Source: Rhizoclosmatium globosum
Taxonomy: Eukaryota; Chytridiomycota; Chytridiomycetes; Chytridiales; Chytriomycetaceae
Assembly (NCBI GenBank): GCA_002104985.1
Contig: MCGO01000230.1
Coordinates: forward strand, 1-57,105
DNA: 57,105 nucleotides
Direction of reading: 5' to 3'
This document shows, piece by piece, positions 42,551-53,548 of the stretch. The translations under genes and the position numbers were made by a program. Under the pieces are notes generated by a model. That model saw only the letters and a program-made list of their open reading frames with translations, was not told the origin of the DNA and ran no database searches. Positions within the stretch are counted from its first letter, which is position 1. Every line of letters begins with the position of its first letter.

Positions 42551-45500
42551 ATGTCGGCTGCTCCTGACGCGCCAGCAGAAGACCTGCACAAGGGTATTTA
42601 CTTTTCCATTCTTCAATATGTCGAGTCTTGAGATTTCTGACTGTGCCTTTGGTGAAAACAGTGGTCGAAAAGCTGCAACATGAAAAGGCTGCTCTCGAAA
42701 AGGACCTGAAGAAGAAGAACGATCTCTTGAACGCAACAAAAGACAAACAGTCCATGGAAAAGACTTTGGAAGAAAATACTAGAATGAAGCAGGAAATTGA
42801 AGTCTTGGAAATGATTAAGTCTCAAAACGACGCGTTGAAGGACCATATGCATCAAATTGCTTCCAAAAGTGATGAGCAACGAGTTCAATTGGCAAATCTA
42901 ACAAAAGAAAACATGGATCTCAAATCGAAACTGTCTCCGCAAGATTTGGCAGCGGGAGCAGCAGAGAATCCAATGGATCCAATCATCAAAGGCTTTGAAG
43001 CCACTATCACAGAGCTCCGTGCTGAAAATCAAAAACTCGAAGAATCTTTGAAAAAAGCACGCGAAGATTTGTCAGCTGAGAAGAAGAAAGCTGCTGCCGA
43101 AATTGAAGCTGCCAAGGCATCTGCAACAGCGACTTCACCCACTACTGCCACGACTACCACTGCTGCAGCAGCGACTGCATCGGCTGGGCTTGCCATCAAA
43201 TCTTGGTGGGGCACAACTACTTCAAAACCAGCAACACCTACTCCCGCTCCAGCCGCAGCCAATGCAGCTAATTCATCTACTACGGCTCTTCCATCTGTTC
43301 CCTCGACAGAAGTTTCTAAACTCGAAGAAAAGTTGAAAGCAGCAAACGCAGAAATTGAAAAACTCAAAACTCAAGTTTCAACTCTCGAAGCAATCAGTAC
43401 CGCGTCGCCTTCTTCAAACACCAACCTCTCCCAAGAATCTGCTCATACTAGTGCTCAAGTTGATGAGTTGAAAAAGAAGCATACCGACGAAATTGCGGCA
43501 CTACAAACTGAAATTGAATCTCTGAAAACGCAACTACAGCAAGCACAGACTGGATCAAAGGACCAAAATAGTACGATTCAAACGTCATTGCAGGATACAA
43601 AAGATGCGTTGGAGAAGGCGAATGGGGATTTGAAAGTGTTGACACAAAAGTTTGACGAAAGCCAACTCCAAGCTCAACGCGCCAAAGATCTTGAATCTCA
43701 GCTCTCAAAATTGAATTCGGATTTGGATCAAACTAAGAAGCTACTTGAGGCTTCAAAAGGTAACTGGTAAATACTGCTGTTGAATATTCTCCTGACATAA
43801 ATACCAGCTGAAGCAGCAAATGCTGCATCTCGTCTTTCAAACGATGTCAAGGAAACTGCTTCACTTTCTACCAAGATCGCCGACCTCGAGAAATCCTTGT
43901 CTGCTGCACAAACCCAAATCAATACTCTCACATCCACTCTCAAAGAACAAACCGACAAAGTCCAAACTCTCACTACCCAATCAAACACTCAAAAATCGAA
44001 CCACGAGAAACAACTCCAAACCCTCCAAACCGAAAAAGACGCTCTCGTTTCCACATACGAAGACTCAATCCGATCCCTTCAAGAAACCCTCGCAAAAAAG
44101 AGCATCGAGCTCCAAGCCGCAAAACAATCCCCTTCTAGCGACGGGGCTGCAGCCGCCGACGGATCCACTCCAGCTCCAGTTGTCGACCTCCTTTCTTCCC
44201 CCGAATTCGAACTCCTCAAATCCGGATACGAAAAAGACAAGCAACTTTCAAAAGACCGAATCGCAGCGCTTGAATCCAAAATCTCGGCGCATTTGGTTGA
44301 CTTGGAGGCTGCGCGTGCGTCTGTCGCTGAAAAGCAGAAAGAGATTGAGGATGTGAAGAAGAAGGGTGTTGAGAATGCACAATCGATGGAGGCGCAAATT
44401 AGCGCGAAGGAAGGAGAAATCAAGTCCTTGGTGTCTGCGAGAGATGCTTTACAGAAACGCGTGGATGAATTGAGTTTGGCTGTGAAGGAAACGTCGGAAA
44501 AGGCGAAGGTTGAAGTGGAGGCATTGAAGAAGGAGCATGCGGATGCGATCAAGAAAGCAGCCTCTGAAAGTGAAGCCGCGCATAAAAAGACTGTGGATCA
44601 GGTTCGCGAAGAAGCTAAAAAGGAGAAGGCTGAATTGGAGGCGAATGCTACAAAGGAGCGTACTGCCATCGAAGAAAAGTATAAAAAGGACAAAAGCGCG
44701 GTTGATGAGGCAATTGCAAAGTCGACGAAGGAGTTGGAATTGTTGAAGAAGGAACTTGCGGATATGAAAGAGCGAGAAGCGAAGGGATCCAAGTCTTCTG
44801 AAACTCAAATCAAAGCTCTTGAGGAGAAAAACAAGAAAGATATCCAGGCTTTAGAGGAAAAACACAAGAAAGAGGTGACAGACCTATCCGAGGCCTCCAA
44901 AAAGAGTTTGGCTGAACTGGAGTCTCGATTGAAAAAAGAGGCGTCGGCAGCAGAGGAAAAGGCGATTAAGGTAAAACTGGAAGTGGAGGAAAAGAAGCGA
45001 AAGGATTTGGAGGAGAAATTCAACAAAGAGAAGAAAGAGTTGGAGGAAAAGTTCCACAAGGAAAAGACAGCCGTGGATGAAAAGCATCAACGAGAAAAGC
45101 TGGATGCAGAGGAGAAGTTCAAGAAGGAAAAGGCAAAAATCCAAACTGACCTGGACACAGCCAAAACAGATATTGAAAAACTCAAAAAAGATGTCGCCAG
45201 CAATGAAGCCGCAAAGAAGGAACAAGCTTCCAAGTTTGAAAAAGAACTATTTTCGAGAAACGATGAAATTGGAAAGTATACTTCAAAAATTAAGACGATA
45301 GAGTCCGAATTTGAAGCACATAAATCGGAAATGGCCAAATCAGCAGCTGAACTGAACGACAAACTGACGGCTTCTAATACAACAATTACGAAATTAAACG
45401 TAGACCTCACCGAAGCCAAAGTGAACCAAAAACTTCTCCAAGACGACGTCAAGACTGCTCAAGACAAATTCGCTGCCATCCAAACCAAGCTCGATAACGT

Positions 45501-46759
45501 GACGGCTGAACTTGAAGTCGCACGCTCGTCTTCTGAACGGTTATCTAAATCCAACGGAGAAAAGGACGCAGAAATCAAAAAGTTCAAGCAGAAAGTCGAG
45601 GAGCTTACGTTGACTCAAACAAACTTGGTCAAATCGGTCAAAGATTTGGAAAAGGACAAAGATGGCTTGAATCGCACCATTTCAGCACACACCAAGAAAA
45701 TATCGGAGCTCGAGAATCAAATCACCAAGCAACTCAAAGAGTTTGAAGAAATTCGTCAAACGGATTTGAAGAATACTGAGGATCTGAATGAATCAATTGC
45801 TGCATTGAAGACTGAAAATACGAACTTGATGACAAAAGTGAAAGATGGTCAAACTGAGCACAAAGCCATGGAGAAGCGAAGTGTCCTCATTGTAAGTGAT
45901 CGTGGTTAGGATATTCAGTAACTGAATGGTTATACTACAGATAAAAGACTTACAGAAACAGTTGCTGAAAGAACGCAAGAGACAAGTATCGTCACCGGAG
46001 TCAACTCAAAGTGACAGCATGGACAATCTCTGTGAGTTGTTACAGTTTTTTTGATCCCTGTTCTAACATGATGTAATTTTAGCAAACGCGGGTTTCAGCA
46101 ACGCGCCATCCCATAGTCGACAGCCATCAGAAGCTGTTGTTCGTAAGCCTGCTAGATCGCACACTCCAAGCGAAAATGGCGTTGGTATTCCAAAGGTTGA
46201 AAGAGTAAGACATCGTTTCAATATGACGTTGATTAAACATGGCCTCTACAGTTGACTACTGAACTCTTGCAACTTGCGAAAGAAAACGAAAACTTGAACA
46301 AACGATCTAAAAATGCGGAGGAAGAGGTTTGAGAGTCTCAAACCTTGTTATTACATACTCATGGTGTTTTGACACAGATTCGAGCCCTTCACGAAAGACT
46401 TGCCAAACAGAATGAAGAGCTTGAACTTAAGTCCAAAGCCGTGCAACAATATATGTTACGAGAATACACAGCACAGCTTCAACCAGAAGACACGAAAAAG
46501 AGTGGCTTCACGATGGAAATGTTGACGAGTCAAGCCGCGATGCAGAAAATGAACCCGGCGTTGTTGTCGCAGGTCAATATCAAGATGCAGAAACTGTTGG
46601 AGGTTTGTCTCTTTTGGTTTTGTATTTCTCTGACTGCGTTGCAATTTATAGGAACTCACATCGAAGATGATGGGATTGGAGGAAGAGAATCGGACTTTGA
46701 AGCGAAATGAGTACAGTACCAACAACAACAACACCGTTTTGAAGTCATCAACTGTATAA
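42551..46759 (+). CDS. Long coiled-coil protein, golgin-like
   Basis: Eight exons: 42551-42593, 42662-43759, 43808-45891, 45941-46031, 46083-46204, 46252-46326, 46378-46602, 46652-46759, giving 1281 aa. Nearly the whole protein is Lys/Glu-rich heptad coiled coil, interrupted by a Thr/Ala/Pro linker (residues about 170-225, with a lone SWWGTTTSKP). The C-terminal part has MEKRSVLIIKDLQKQLLKER, a Ser/Asp linker, then ALHERLAKQNEELELKSKAV and QQYMLREYTAQL. It ends in VNIKMQKLLEELTSKMMGLE. That arrangement resembles the conserved ends of CCDC186/GRIPAP1-type golgins, suggesting Golgi or vesicle tethering; this is inference. No GRIP domain or C-terminal anchor is present. Confidence 0.8.
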
Positions 46760-46917
46760 GTTGGTTTCGTTTTTGTGTTGCTAATAACTCTTGTTTGCAA
46801 TTATTGTTTTCTTTACCTCTGAATATAACGTCTTCCACTTTTCGTTGAGTATCGCTTTAAATGCATGTTGAATTCCTCTCTTCTCTTCAATTGTCTGTTC
46901 TATTATCGCACTCAGAA

Positions 46918-47770
46918 ATGTTGGAACGAAAACCCACTGAAGCCGAAACATTGGCGTCGCTTGAACACCGCCTTGATTACATCACATCGATTACAACTCC
47001 ATATTCAAATGAGGGAACATTGCTAAGGCCGGGCCTTGAGTCCATCCAACAATCGATTGGCGCCATCAAGTCAAAACTGAACCAGCTTGTCAGTGAACGG
47101 TATGCCTTATCTTATACCCTGATACCTCAATGCCCAACACTGATTATTCATCCTTCAAATTGCAGACGAGTCCTAGGCGACTTCCTCCAGAAATGTATGA
47201 CACCCCTTAACTCCCACCCATAATCACAACCCAATAACCAAACCCCCAAAACCAGACTCCCACCTCCGCGAACTCATCAACTCCCACACAAACACAACCG
47301 AACAAACCGCATCCTCCGCACTGGACCTCGACATGGGCCTCGGGCTGGACCCTGCCTCAAAGAAAGAAATCGTGCTTGCTGCAGAAGAGGAAATCTTGGG
47401 ACTTGCAGACCAACTGCGTGAGATTGATGCGTTGAAGGCAGAAATTGATTCACCGGCTATGAATGGTATACCGTGGATTTGGTGTGTGGAATGGGGATTT
47501 AAAACTCACGGAATAGGACTCGACCAACGGATTTCGGCGTTAAGTCCAATTGAATTCACCCAAATTGCACAGAGTCAGGCGTCGGCGGCATTGAAGGAGG
47601 AGTTTATGACTGTGTTGGATGATTACAACGAATATGTGAGTCGCGAATGTCTTTGAAAAATGGCTTTAGATAACATTTGCTATTAGATTGAAACACTGTC
47701 GCAAATATTTTTGTATTATGATTCCTTGTTGAATGCCATCAGTGCCAAGTTGGATGCTGAAGGACTTTGA
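46918..47770 (+). CDS. DCTN3: Dynactin subunit 3 (p24/p22 family)
   Basis: Five exons: 46918-47099, 47166-47194 (29 nt), 47256-47465, 47517-47635, 47687-47770, giving 207 aa. The sequence starts LERKPTEAETLASLEHRLDY. The middle helices (AAEEEILGLADQLREIDALK, then ALSPIEFTQIAQSQASAALK) and the last segment (YNEYIETLSQIFLYYDSLLN) follow the p24 pattern. In the human protein the equivalent end is an EEYN...LLSKQFVQWDELL helix. p24 is part of the dynactin shoulder, joining p150 and dynamitin for dynein-driven transport. Recognition rests on overall pattern and length (human 186 aa), as the family is weakly conserved. An upstream in-frame Met (46861) is less likely. Confidence 0.75.
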
Positions 47771-47910
47771 AGTTTGTGTTCATATTACATCCTGCAAAAT
47801 ACTGGAAATAAAACGGAAAGTGTGTTAATTTCTTCTTTGATGCAATTCTTGAATCGTCCTATCAATTCTGATGCCATTGTTCGTCCACTGTCTCCCAATA
47901 AAAACATCTC

Positions 47911-48949
47911 ATGAAAGACCTCACTAGCGTCGCTCAAGAGATTACCGCCATTTCTGCCGGCGGACCAACTAACTGGGCTATTCTTGGTGTGTTTCAAACT
48001 ACTTTTCAGGGTGTTACACCCCTTCCACCACCCATCCATCCATCAGCTAATCTGCAAACGATACAGCCCAAGACTCTAGCAAATCCATCAAAATTCTCCA
48101 GAAAGGCACAAAAGGCGTCTCTGAACTTCGCGAAACACTCGTCAAATCCACTGCAAGCCCCAGCACACAACAAACCCCACTCGTCGCTCTCCTCCACCAC
48201 AACAACATCCCCTTAAAAATCCGTCTCACATCTTCAAAACCAAGCCTCGCACTCGCAAAACACCATGACGTCAAGATTCTCCTCAAGCACCACGTTGCTG
48301 TTCTCGATGTGGCCGACATTGACAAGGACTTGACGGGAGAAAATGTGGAACGCGTTGTAGAAAGCGTTTCTCCGGCTTCTAGTCCTGTATCCTCGGGTGG
48401 TCCTGCAGAGGAGGAGGCATTGGAAGGGAAATTGAATGATGCGTTTGCGGAGGAGGTGAAGCAGGTGGAAGGCGTGAAGAGAGAAGTGAAGGAGCGGTTG
48501 GATCGGATTTCGCGGCAGATTTTGGAGGAGGAGAAGGAGAATTTGGCGGGGTTGGTGAAGGGGAGGGGAAGAGTTGATGAGCTGAAAAAAGAATTGATGG
48601 GAAAGAGTGTGTTGTTTGAAGGGTGGTTGGCTGTTCGAGCGAATGAGAAGGCTATTTGGAAGGTCAAGTGGGCAAGAATTGAGGTTTGTCTTCTTCAGTG
48701 TGTTTCTTGGTACTAAATTTGAACCAATTACAGGGGAAGAAATTGACTCTGTATCGGGACGAGACAATGTCTGGACAAGCTTCAGTGTTTGGGTTGGCGG
48801 GTACTCAGTTTCAGGTGTTGAAGGAGGATGGTGTCCTACCCAACAGTTTCGAATTCGTAAACTCTGCAGAAGCTCGTGGCGTTGCCTTCTACACAGAGTC
48901 GAAAGACTTATTATATCACATGAACGCAGCCATTGAAATCTCTGCATAG
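47911..48949 (+). CDS. ADF-homology-like N-terminus, coiled coil and C-terminal PH-like domain
   Basis: Three exons: 47911-47986, 48067-48683, 48734-48949, giving 302 aa; introns 80 and 50 nt. The N-terminal part (TNWAILAQDSSKSIKILQKG, then VSELRETL and LVALLHHNNIPLKIRLTSSK) has the strand pattern of coactosin/drebrin-type ADF-H domains. That assignment is tentative. A charged helix (EEEALEGKLNDAFAEEVKQV to ENLAGLVKGRGRVDELKKEL) leads to a PH-like module. Its first strands are VLFEGWLAVR and WKVKWARIEGKKLTLYRDE, and it ends with the helix SKDLLYHMNAAIEI. The combination suggests an actin- or membrane-cortex adaptor. The exon 1-2 acceptor at 48066 was chosen because it keeps the frame and follows a CTAAT branch-like site. 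Confidence 0.7.
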
Positions 48950-49321
48950 CTCTCTTTCTTTGTTCTGATTTCATAAAAAAGTGTCACCCAAACCAGTGTT
49001 CTGTTTGCAGCTTTGCTTGCATCTTGCGCAACCTCTGCAGCCAGAGTTATTTCGGGTTCGTGCTTGATATCCTCTAGTAAAGGAGAAAGCCGATTAAGAT
49101 AGATCAAAAGAGAAATGGAAACCAACAGGGCCGATGGCTGCGCAAGACTAATTGCAGACCAATTGGCAGTAGCACCATTTCACATCACCTTCTCCTCTTC
49201 TTCCTGCTTCTCTTCTCCTCCATAATCTTTCTATCAGTTTCCTTGTTTCTGAATAAGTTTGTTTGTTTTGGAGTATTCAAAAAGACCCGCCAAACACTCT
49301 CGCATACACACCCAACATCCG
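48950..49321. other. Intergenic region with a pyrimidine-rich promoter and a weak antisense ORF
   Basis: Bases 49183-49240 are strongly CT-rich (CCTTCTCCTCTTCTTCCTGC-like) and probably form the promoter of the next gene. A minus-strand frame (48916-49125) encodes LLIYLNRLSPLLEDI and AAEVAQDASKAANRT. It lacks a clear start and overlaps the previous gene's end, so it is not called. Confidence 0.4.
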
Positions 49322-50516
49322 ATGGCATCCGCAAACCCCGACCAGGCCGCCGTGCTCCAACAAGTTCTCGCTGAAATGCGCGAAATCAAAGCGGAACTCG
49401 CGGAACTGCGCAGCCAACGCGCGCCTCTTCCAATCGCAGTTCCCGTTGTCGTTGCTGCTGCTGCGGAAAGCGACGCCGCCGCCGCCGCCGAAGCAAAGAC
49501 AAAAGCACACAAGACAACAACGTCGACGCGAAAGCGCAAGGCCGATGTCGTCGTCCAACCAGAGCCAGAACCAGTGCCAGAGCACCAACAAGAACAAGAA
49601 CAACAACAAGAACAAGAACAAAAGACCGAAGAACCTGTCGCGGCCGTCGAACCACCCGCAAAGAAGCCACGCGCCTCAAAGAAGAAGGCCGCAAGCGAAG
49701 AACCCGCCGTGCCCGTTGAACTTGTGAATGCAGATGTCGCAAAACAGGATCCGGAGCCTGTCGCACCCGCCGAACAAGTCGCAGAAAAGAAACGCGGAGG
49801 CCGTGCAAAGAAGGTCGAAGAGAAGGCCGAGCCACAGAAGATGGATGCTCCAGTTGAGCCTGCGGAGGAACCAGTCGCTGCCGCCGACGAGCCAAAGGAC
49901 GCGTTTGCCTTTGTCGAGCCTGAGCCAAAGGCAACGGCAAAGAAGGGTCGTGCTGCAGCTCCGCGAAAGAATGCAAAGTCGGCCGTTGCCGCTGCTGTTG
50001 ATGCCCCTGCCACTGTCGAGTCCGAAGAAGCTGTCAAAGTTGCCGCTCCTTCAAAGAAGGACCTCAAACCAAATGACCCCGAGTCTGGCTGGCATTTTAA
50101 CCTTCCCTACGCTACTGATATCGAAGCGTACAGCAAGGCATACAAGTTGAGTGACTGTTTTGTTTCACCGTACCCCCTCTTAACTGTCTGAGATATGTGC
50201 CCACAGGCGTTAATCATTCTTTATTACAATGCTAATATCTTCTAATAGGGAATGGTACCCAGCCAAGACACTCTACTATGTTGGCCCCTCAAAAACCAAC
50301 GAATACAAGCTGAAAGTTCACTACATCGGTTATGCCAAAGAATTTGACGAGGCATTCGCACTTTCCACAGACGCTGATCGTGCTCTCTTGAGACCATTGA
50401 AGGAACAACCCACCATCAAAGATACCGTCGCTGAGTGGGACGTGAACGCCAAAAAGCCATACGGCGTTGGAGCCACTGCTACTAGAGAAGGAGACTACTT
50501 TATCGCCAAGAAATAA
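49322..50516 (+). CDS. Basic Ala/Lys/Pro-rich protein with C-terminal Tudor-knot-like domain
   Basis: Two exons, 49322-50145 and 50249-50516; intron 103 nt, long for this window; 363 aa. A short N-terminal helix (QQVLAEMREIKAELAELRSQ) precedes a long disordered part. That part has several basic patches resembling AT-hooks (KKPRASKKK, KKRGGRAKK, KKGRAAAPRK) and an EPEPEPVPEHQQEQEQQQ tract. The C-terminal 90 residues contain WYPAKTLYYVGPSKTNEYKL and VHYIGYAKEFDEAFAL. This is the pattern of the Tudor-knot/chromo-barrel found in MRG15 and Esa1/Tip60, which binds modified histone tails or RNA. A nuclear chromatin role is likely; the specific partner is unknown. First-exon codons are GC-rich. Confidence 0.72.
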
Positions 50517-50843
50517 GGAAGGACATGTCTAGAGATTATAGCTGGGAATCGTATCATTATTTTTGGCTCTTCTCTCCGTATCTTTTTTTTTCTAGTTGTT
50601 TCCAGTTTATTTTCTTATGTCGTGTGTCGAGGGGCTTGTACATTTAAAGGTGTATCGTTGGATGGGGTTCTGTAATTTATAGTTTGTTTTCTTAGGAGCC
50701 TTCGTATTTTCTTTCTTTTTGGGGCGTGGAGCTGTGTGGAATATATAGTTATATTATCTTACAACAGATAGAATAGATGGTGGCGAGGTGGCGGCCCAAG
50801 ATGATCATACTATTTTTGGGAAGGACCATTTTTATTTTCCGAA
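50517..50843. other. 3' untranslated and promoter sequence, no gene
   Basis: T-rich (a run of nine T near 50583) with no conserved ORF. The last part is the leader of the PQ-loop gene. Confidence 0.5.
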
Positions 50844-52038
50844 ATGTTTAATAGACCAGCAGCCTCATCGCTCATCAACTTTACATCTGATTGCGTGTGC
50901 GATCCCGAAACTGTCAACGGATACCGATATGTGAAACTGTACACACCTCTTCCTGAACCCACCAAAACCCATTGTCACTCATTCAAACACAACCCATATC
51001 CAGAATAGGACTCTGGTTCGGCGACTGTGTCCATACACCTCAAGAAATCACATCCTTCGCAATCGGAATAGCATCCCTCGTCTGTTTCGGTGTTGCCTTC
51101 TTTCCACAAATAGTTGAGTCAACACAACATCATACACACTTTGGATTGACACATCTGAAAAAACCAAGTACCTCAACTACTCACGCAAGTCAGTCGAAGG
51201 CCTCTCCTTCGGCCTTATGGTCTTCTGGGTCTTTGGCGACATTGGAAACCTCGTTGGATCCCTCTTGACGAACCAACTCCCGATTCAGATCTGGATTGCT
51301 GCGTACTTTATACTTCTCGATGTGATTACGTTGCTGCAGATTGCGTGGTATGGGTACTTGCGGGAGCATCTTGGGTTCGTGCTTCCAGTTATGTATGATG
51401 AAGTTGTTGTTGGGGAAGATGGAGGTGACGATGATGAAGAGGCGAGGGGAAGGCGGAGGAGTCCGAGGAGGGTTGAAGGTACTGTTGGGGAGAGGACACG
51501 GTTGTTGGATTCGTCAAGTACAAGTTCTGATTCGAGTGGGAGGGGACGACGGTCAGGCGGTGGTGGTAGTGGAAGTACGAATACGGTTATTAAGAAGCTT
51601 GCAGCAAATTCTGTCGCGATTGCTGTCTTGTGTGTTTGCTTGTCGGGGATTGCAGTGGATGCTGCTAGCGTAGATATGATATCTATGAAGGATTCAATAG
51701 CTCCGCGGTTATGTGATGCTCGAGATCCTGTTTCGGAACGGAATTACCTTCTAGGGTGTCTGTTTTCATGGATTTCAGGCCTCTTGTATTTTTTCAGTCG
51801 AACATCTCAGATTCAAACCAACTATGAAAGGAAATCAGTAGAAGGCGTGTCCATCATTCTATTTATTCTCACGCTGTCGGGAAACTTGTTTTACGGGGTG
51901 CAAATCTTGTTGCGAGGGGTTGTTGTGAATCGGCATTTTTGGTTAGCCATTTTCCCATTTATTCTGGGATCTATGGGGACTCTCATATTTGATACCATGC
52001 TTATTTATCAGGCTTGGGTGTATGGAGGTTTCAAATAG
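50844..52038 (+). CDS. YPQ1: PQ-loop vacuolar/lysosomal cationic amino-acid transporter (Ypq/PQLC2 family)
   Basis: Three exons: 50844-50938, 51004-51112, 51169-52038, giving 357 aa. The N-terminal GYRYVKLIGLWFGDCVHTPQ is a diagnostic Ypq start. PQ-loop 1 is CFGVAFFPQIYLNYSRKSVE and loop 2 FFSRTSQIQTNYERKSVEG, in which the usual Pro-Gln is Ser-Gln. Seven transmembrane helices fit the sequence, ending in WLAIFPFILGSMGTLIFDTM with a final YQAWVYGG. A disordered Arg/Ser/Gly loop between helices 3 and 4 carries ERTRLL, an acidic dileucine signal for vacuolar sorting. Family members export Lys/Arg/His from the vacuole or lysosome. Exon 1 was located by matching the family start; both intron junctions keep the frame. 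Confidence 0.9.
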
Positions 52039-52258
52039 CGTAATAAATAGTCACAAGTTAGATGTTTAATAACCCTGTCCTTCGTTGCAGCAACTCAACT
52101 ATAGATGCCGATAAAGATTCCAATGTATTCACTTTAATTACTAGCGTTAAAGCAAGTAAATAGAGTTGGTGGGTAAGGGTGGGTTCATCACAAACACATC
52201 GATCAGCACATCGATTTCGTCTTTACTTAAAAATTCAGCACCGCCGCCGCCAAAACTG

Positions 52259-52330
52259 CTCCCAGACGGGGAATTGAACCCCGGTCGCGGCCGTGAGAGG
52301 GCCGAATCTTAGCCACTAGACGATCTAGGA
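52259..52330 (-). tRNA. tRNA-Glu, anticodon CTC
   Basis: 72 nt, no intron. The acceptor stem TCCTAGA/TCTGGGA pairs fully, with one T-G pair, and the discriminator is G. The D stem is GTCT/AGAT, and the anticodon stem CGGCC/GGCCG has loop CTCTCAC (anticodon CTC). The T arm is CGGGG-TTCAATT-CCCCG. The internal A box (TCGTCTAGTGG) and B box (GGTTCAATTCC) are good. CCA is not encoded, and a TTTT run just downstream on the minus strand serves as the Pol III terminator. Confidence 0.96.
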
Positions 52331-53548
52331 TGTGCATGTGGATGAGATAATATCTGTTTCAAATTCATCTTACTACACCACCGAGAGAAAATACTTAACT
52401 AACGCGTTAATAAGCAATACTCATAGTGCTGTGCAAAGTATTTAACGCGTCGAAATGTGACTACATGATCTGTAGAACAACTGGAACAGTCGCCAACTGT
52501 TACTTTCTACACTCCCGCACAAACTCCCAATACAACGAGTAGATAGTGTAAAATAACATCGCGGATAACGTATTTGATGAGGAAATACGTCGATTATGGT
52601 GATGTGTACCATTTACCTTCAAATCGCCGGCATCTTTTGTCGCGTCTTCCGCTCACCGCATGCTAAAACTTATGAGCCGAATGAAATACGACCCACGCCG
52701 ACGAATAGGTCACGGCCTTAACATGAGCCTTAAACTACTCCGTTCGCTTTCATCGGCACATTCAATTCATGACTGAAATCTAAACTGTTTCCGTCATCCT
52801 TTCTGCTTCTATTACACCTTATTACACATCTTTTTAACTCTTTAATAATACGGAGTATCTAACTTATGCTGGCCTAGCATCAGTTATATGAACTTGTAAC
52901 CAAATGGGGGAATCATCTTTGAATGATGATGATTCACCAAGTGCGTTAGTCACTGAGTAATTATTGCAGATAATTCGTTCATATATTAAAATAATTCAAT
53001 GCTTTTCATTTATATCCATTCGGAACGTTGTCACTGTTCATCCTCATACATTTGATTCTTTCAATGAACCTATTTTTCAAGATCACCTTTGTTTGGTTTT
53101 TAACCGGCTCCATTGACGCTGGAATTGCCCTTTGTTTGTTTCAAAGACCTTGGGATTGCCTTTGTTTGGGATTGCCGAGACAATTGGTAGCGTGTTGGTT
53201 GATTCGCTCCCTTCTGAGGACGTTAAATCCGATTTCAGAGTGCCTTATAAAACAGCAAGTCATAGTTCATCCATAAACAATCTTAGATTTGTTGTAATTC
53301 CATTGCACCATCACAGAATGTCGAGATATATGCCAAAAACGAATCCAGCAAAATGATAACAAACGAAAGGAAACACATGCGTCTTTCATATGTACTCAAA
53401 AAACGTCGAATTCAAGCCATCCCATGAATGGCTTCATTCTTTTTTCACGTGATTTAGAATAGGGATTGCCCAAATTCGTCATAGACAATTCGCCATTATT
53501 TGGCCAGTTTTCTGCAAATCTTTCCCTTCTCACAAAGACATCAGAAAT
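52331..53548. other. Gene-poor AT-rich region with a possible decayed small secreted-protein gene
   Basis: Mostly non-coding. At 53064 a frame begins MNLFFKITFVWFLTGSIDAG, a signal-peptide-like start, and runs into a small internal duplication (53121-53176) that shifts the frame. The neighbouring frame then reads ETIGSVLVDSLPSEDVKSDF and continues to a stop at 53354-53356. A short palindromic pair ACGCGTTAA / TTAACGCGT lies at 52402-52450. No transposon or RNA gene is recognised. Confidence 0.4.
52402..52450. repeat. 9-bp inverted repeat ACGCGTTAA / TTAACGCGT
   Basis: The arms at 52402-52410 and 52442-52450 are separated by 31 bp, just downstream (in plus orientation) of the tRNA. No coding link. 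Confidence 0.5.

Noticed and set aside
42066..42683. Plus-strand 205-aa Arg/Pro-rich ORF
   Set aside because: Shadow of the Ala/Gly-rich first exon of the PIH1 gene; composition is typical of an antisense GC-rich frame.
48916..49125. Minus-strand 69-aa ORF (LLIYLNRLSPLLED...)
   Set aside because: No ATG in a reasonable place, overlaps the 3' end of the ADF/PH gene, and no homologous family recognised.
52402..52450. Possible terminal inverted repeats of a mobile element
   Set aside because: Only 9 bp, 31 bp apart, no target-site duplication and no transposase nearby; treated as a simple inverted repeat.
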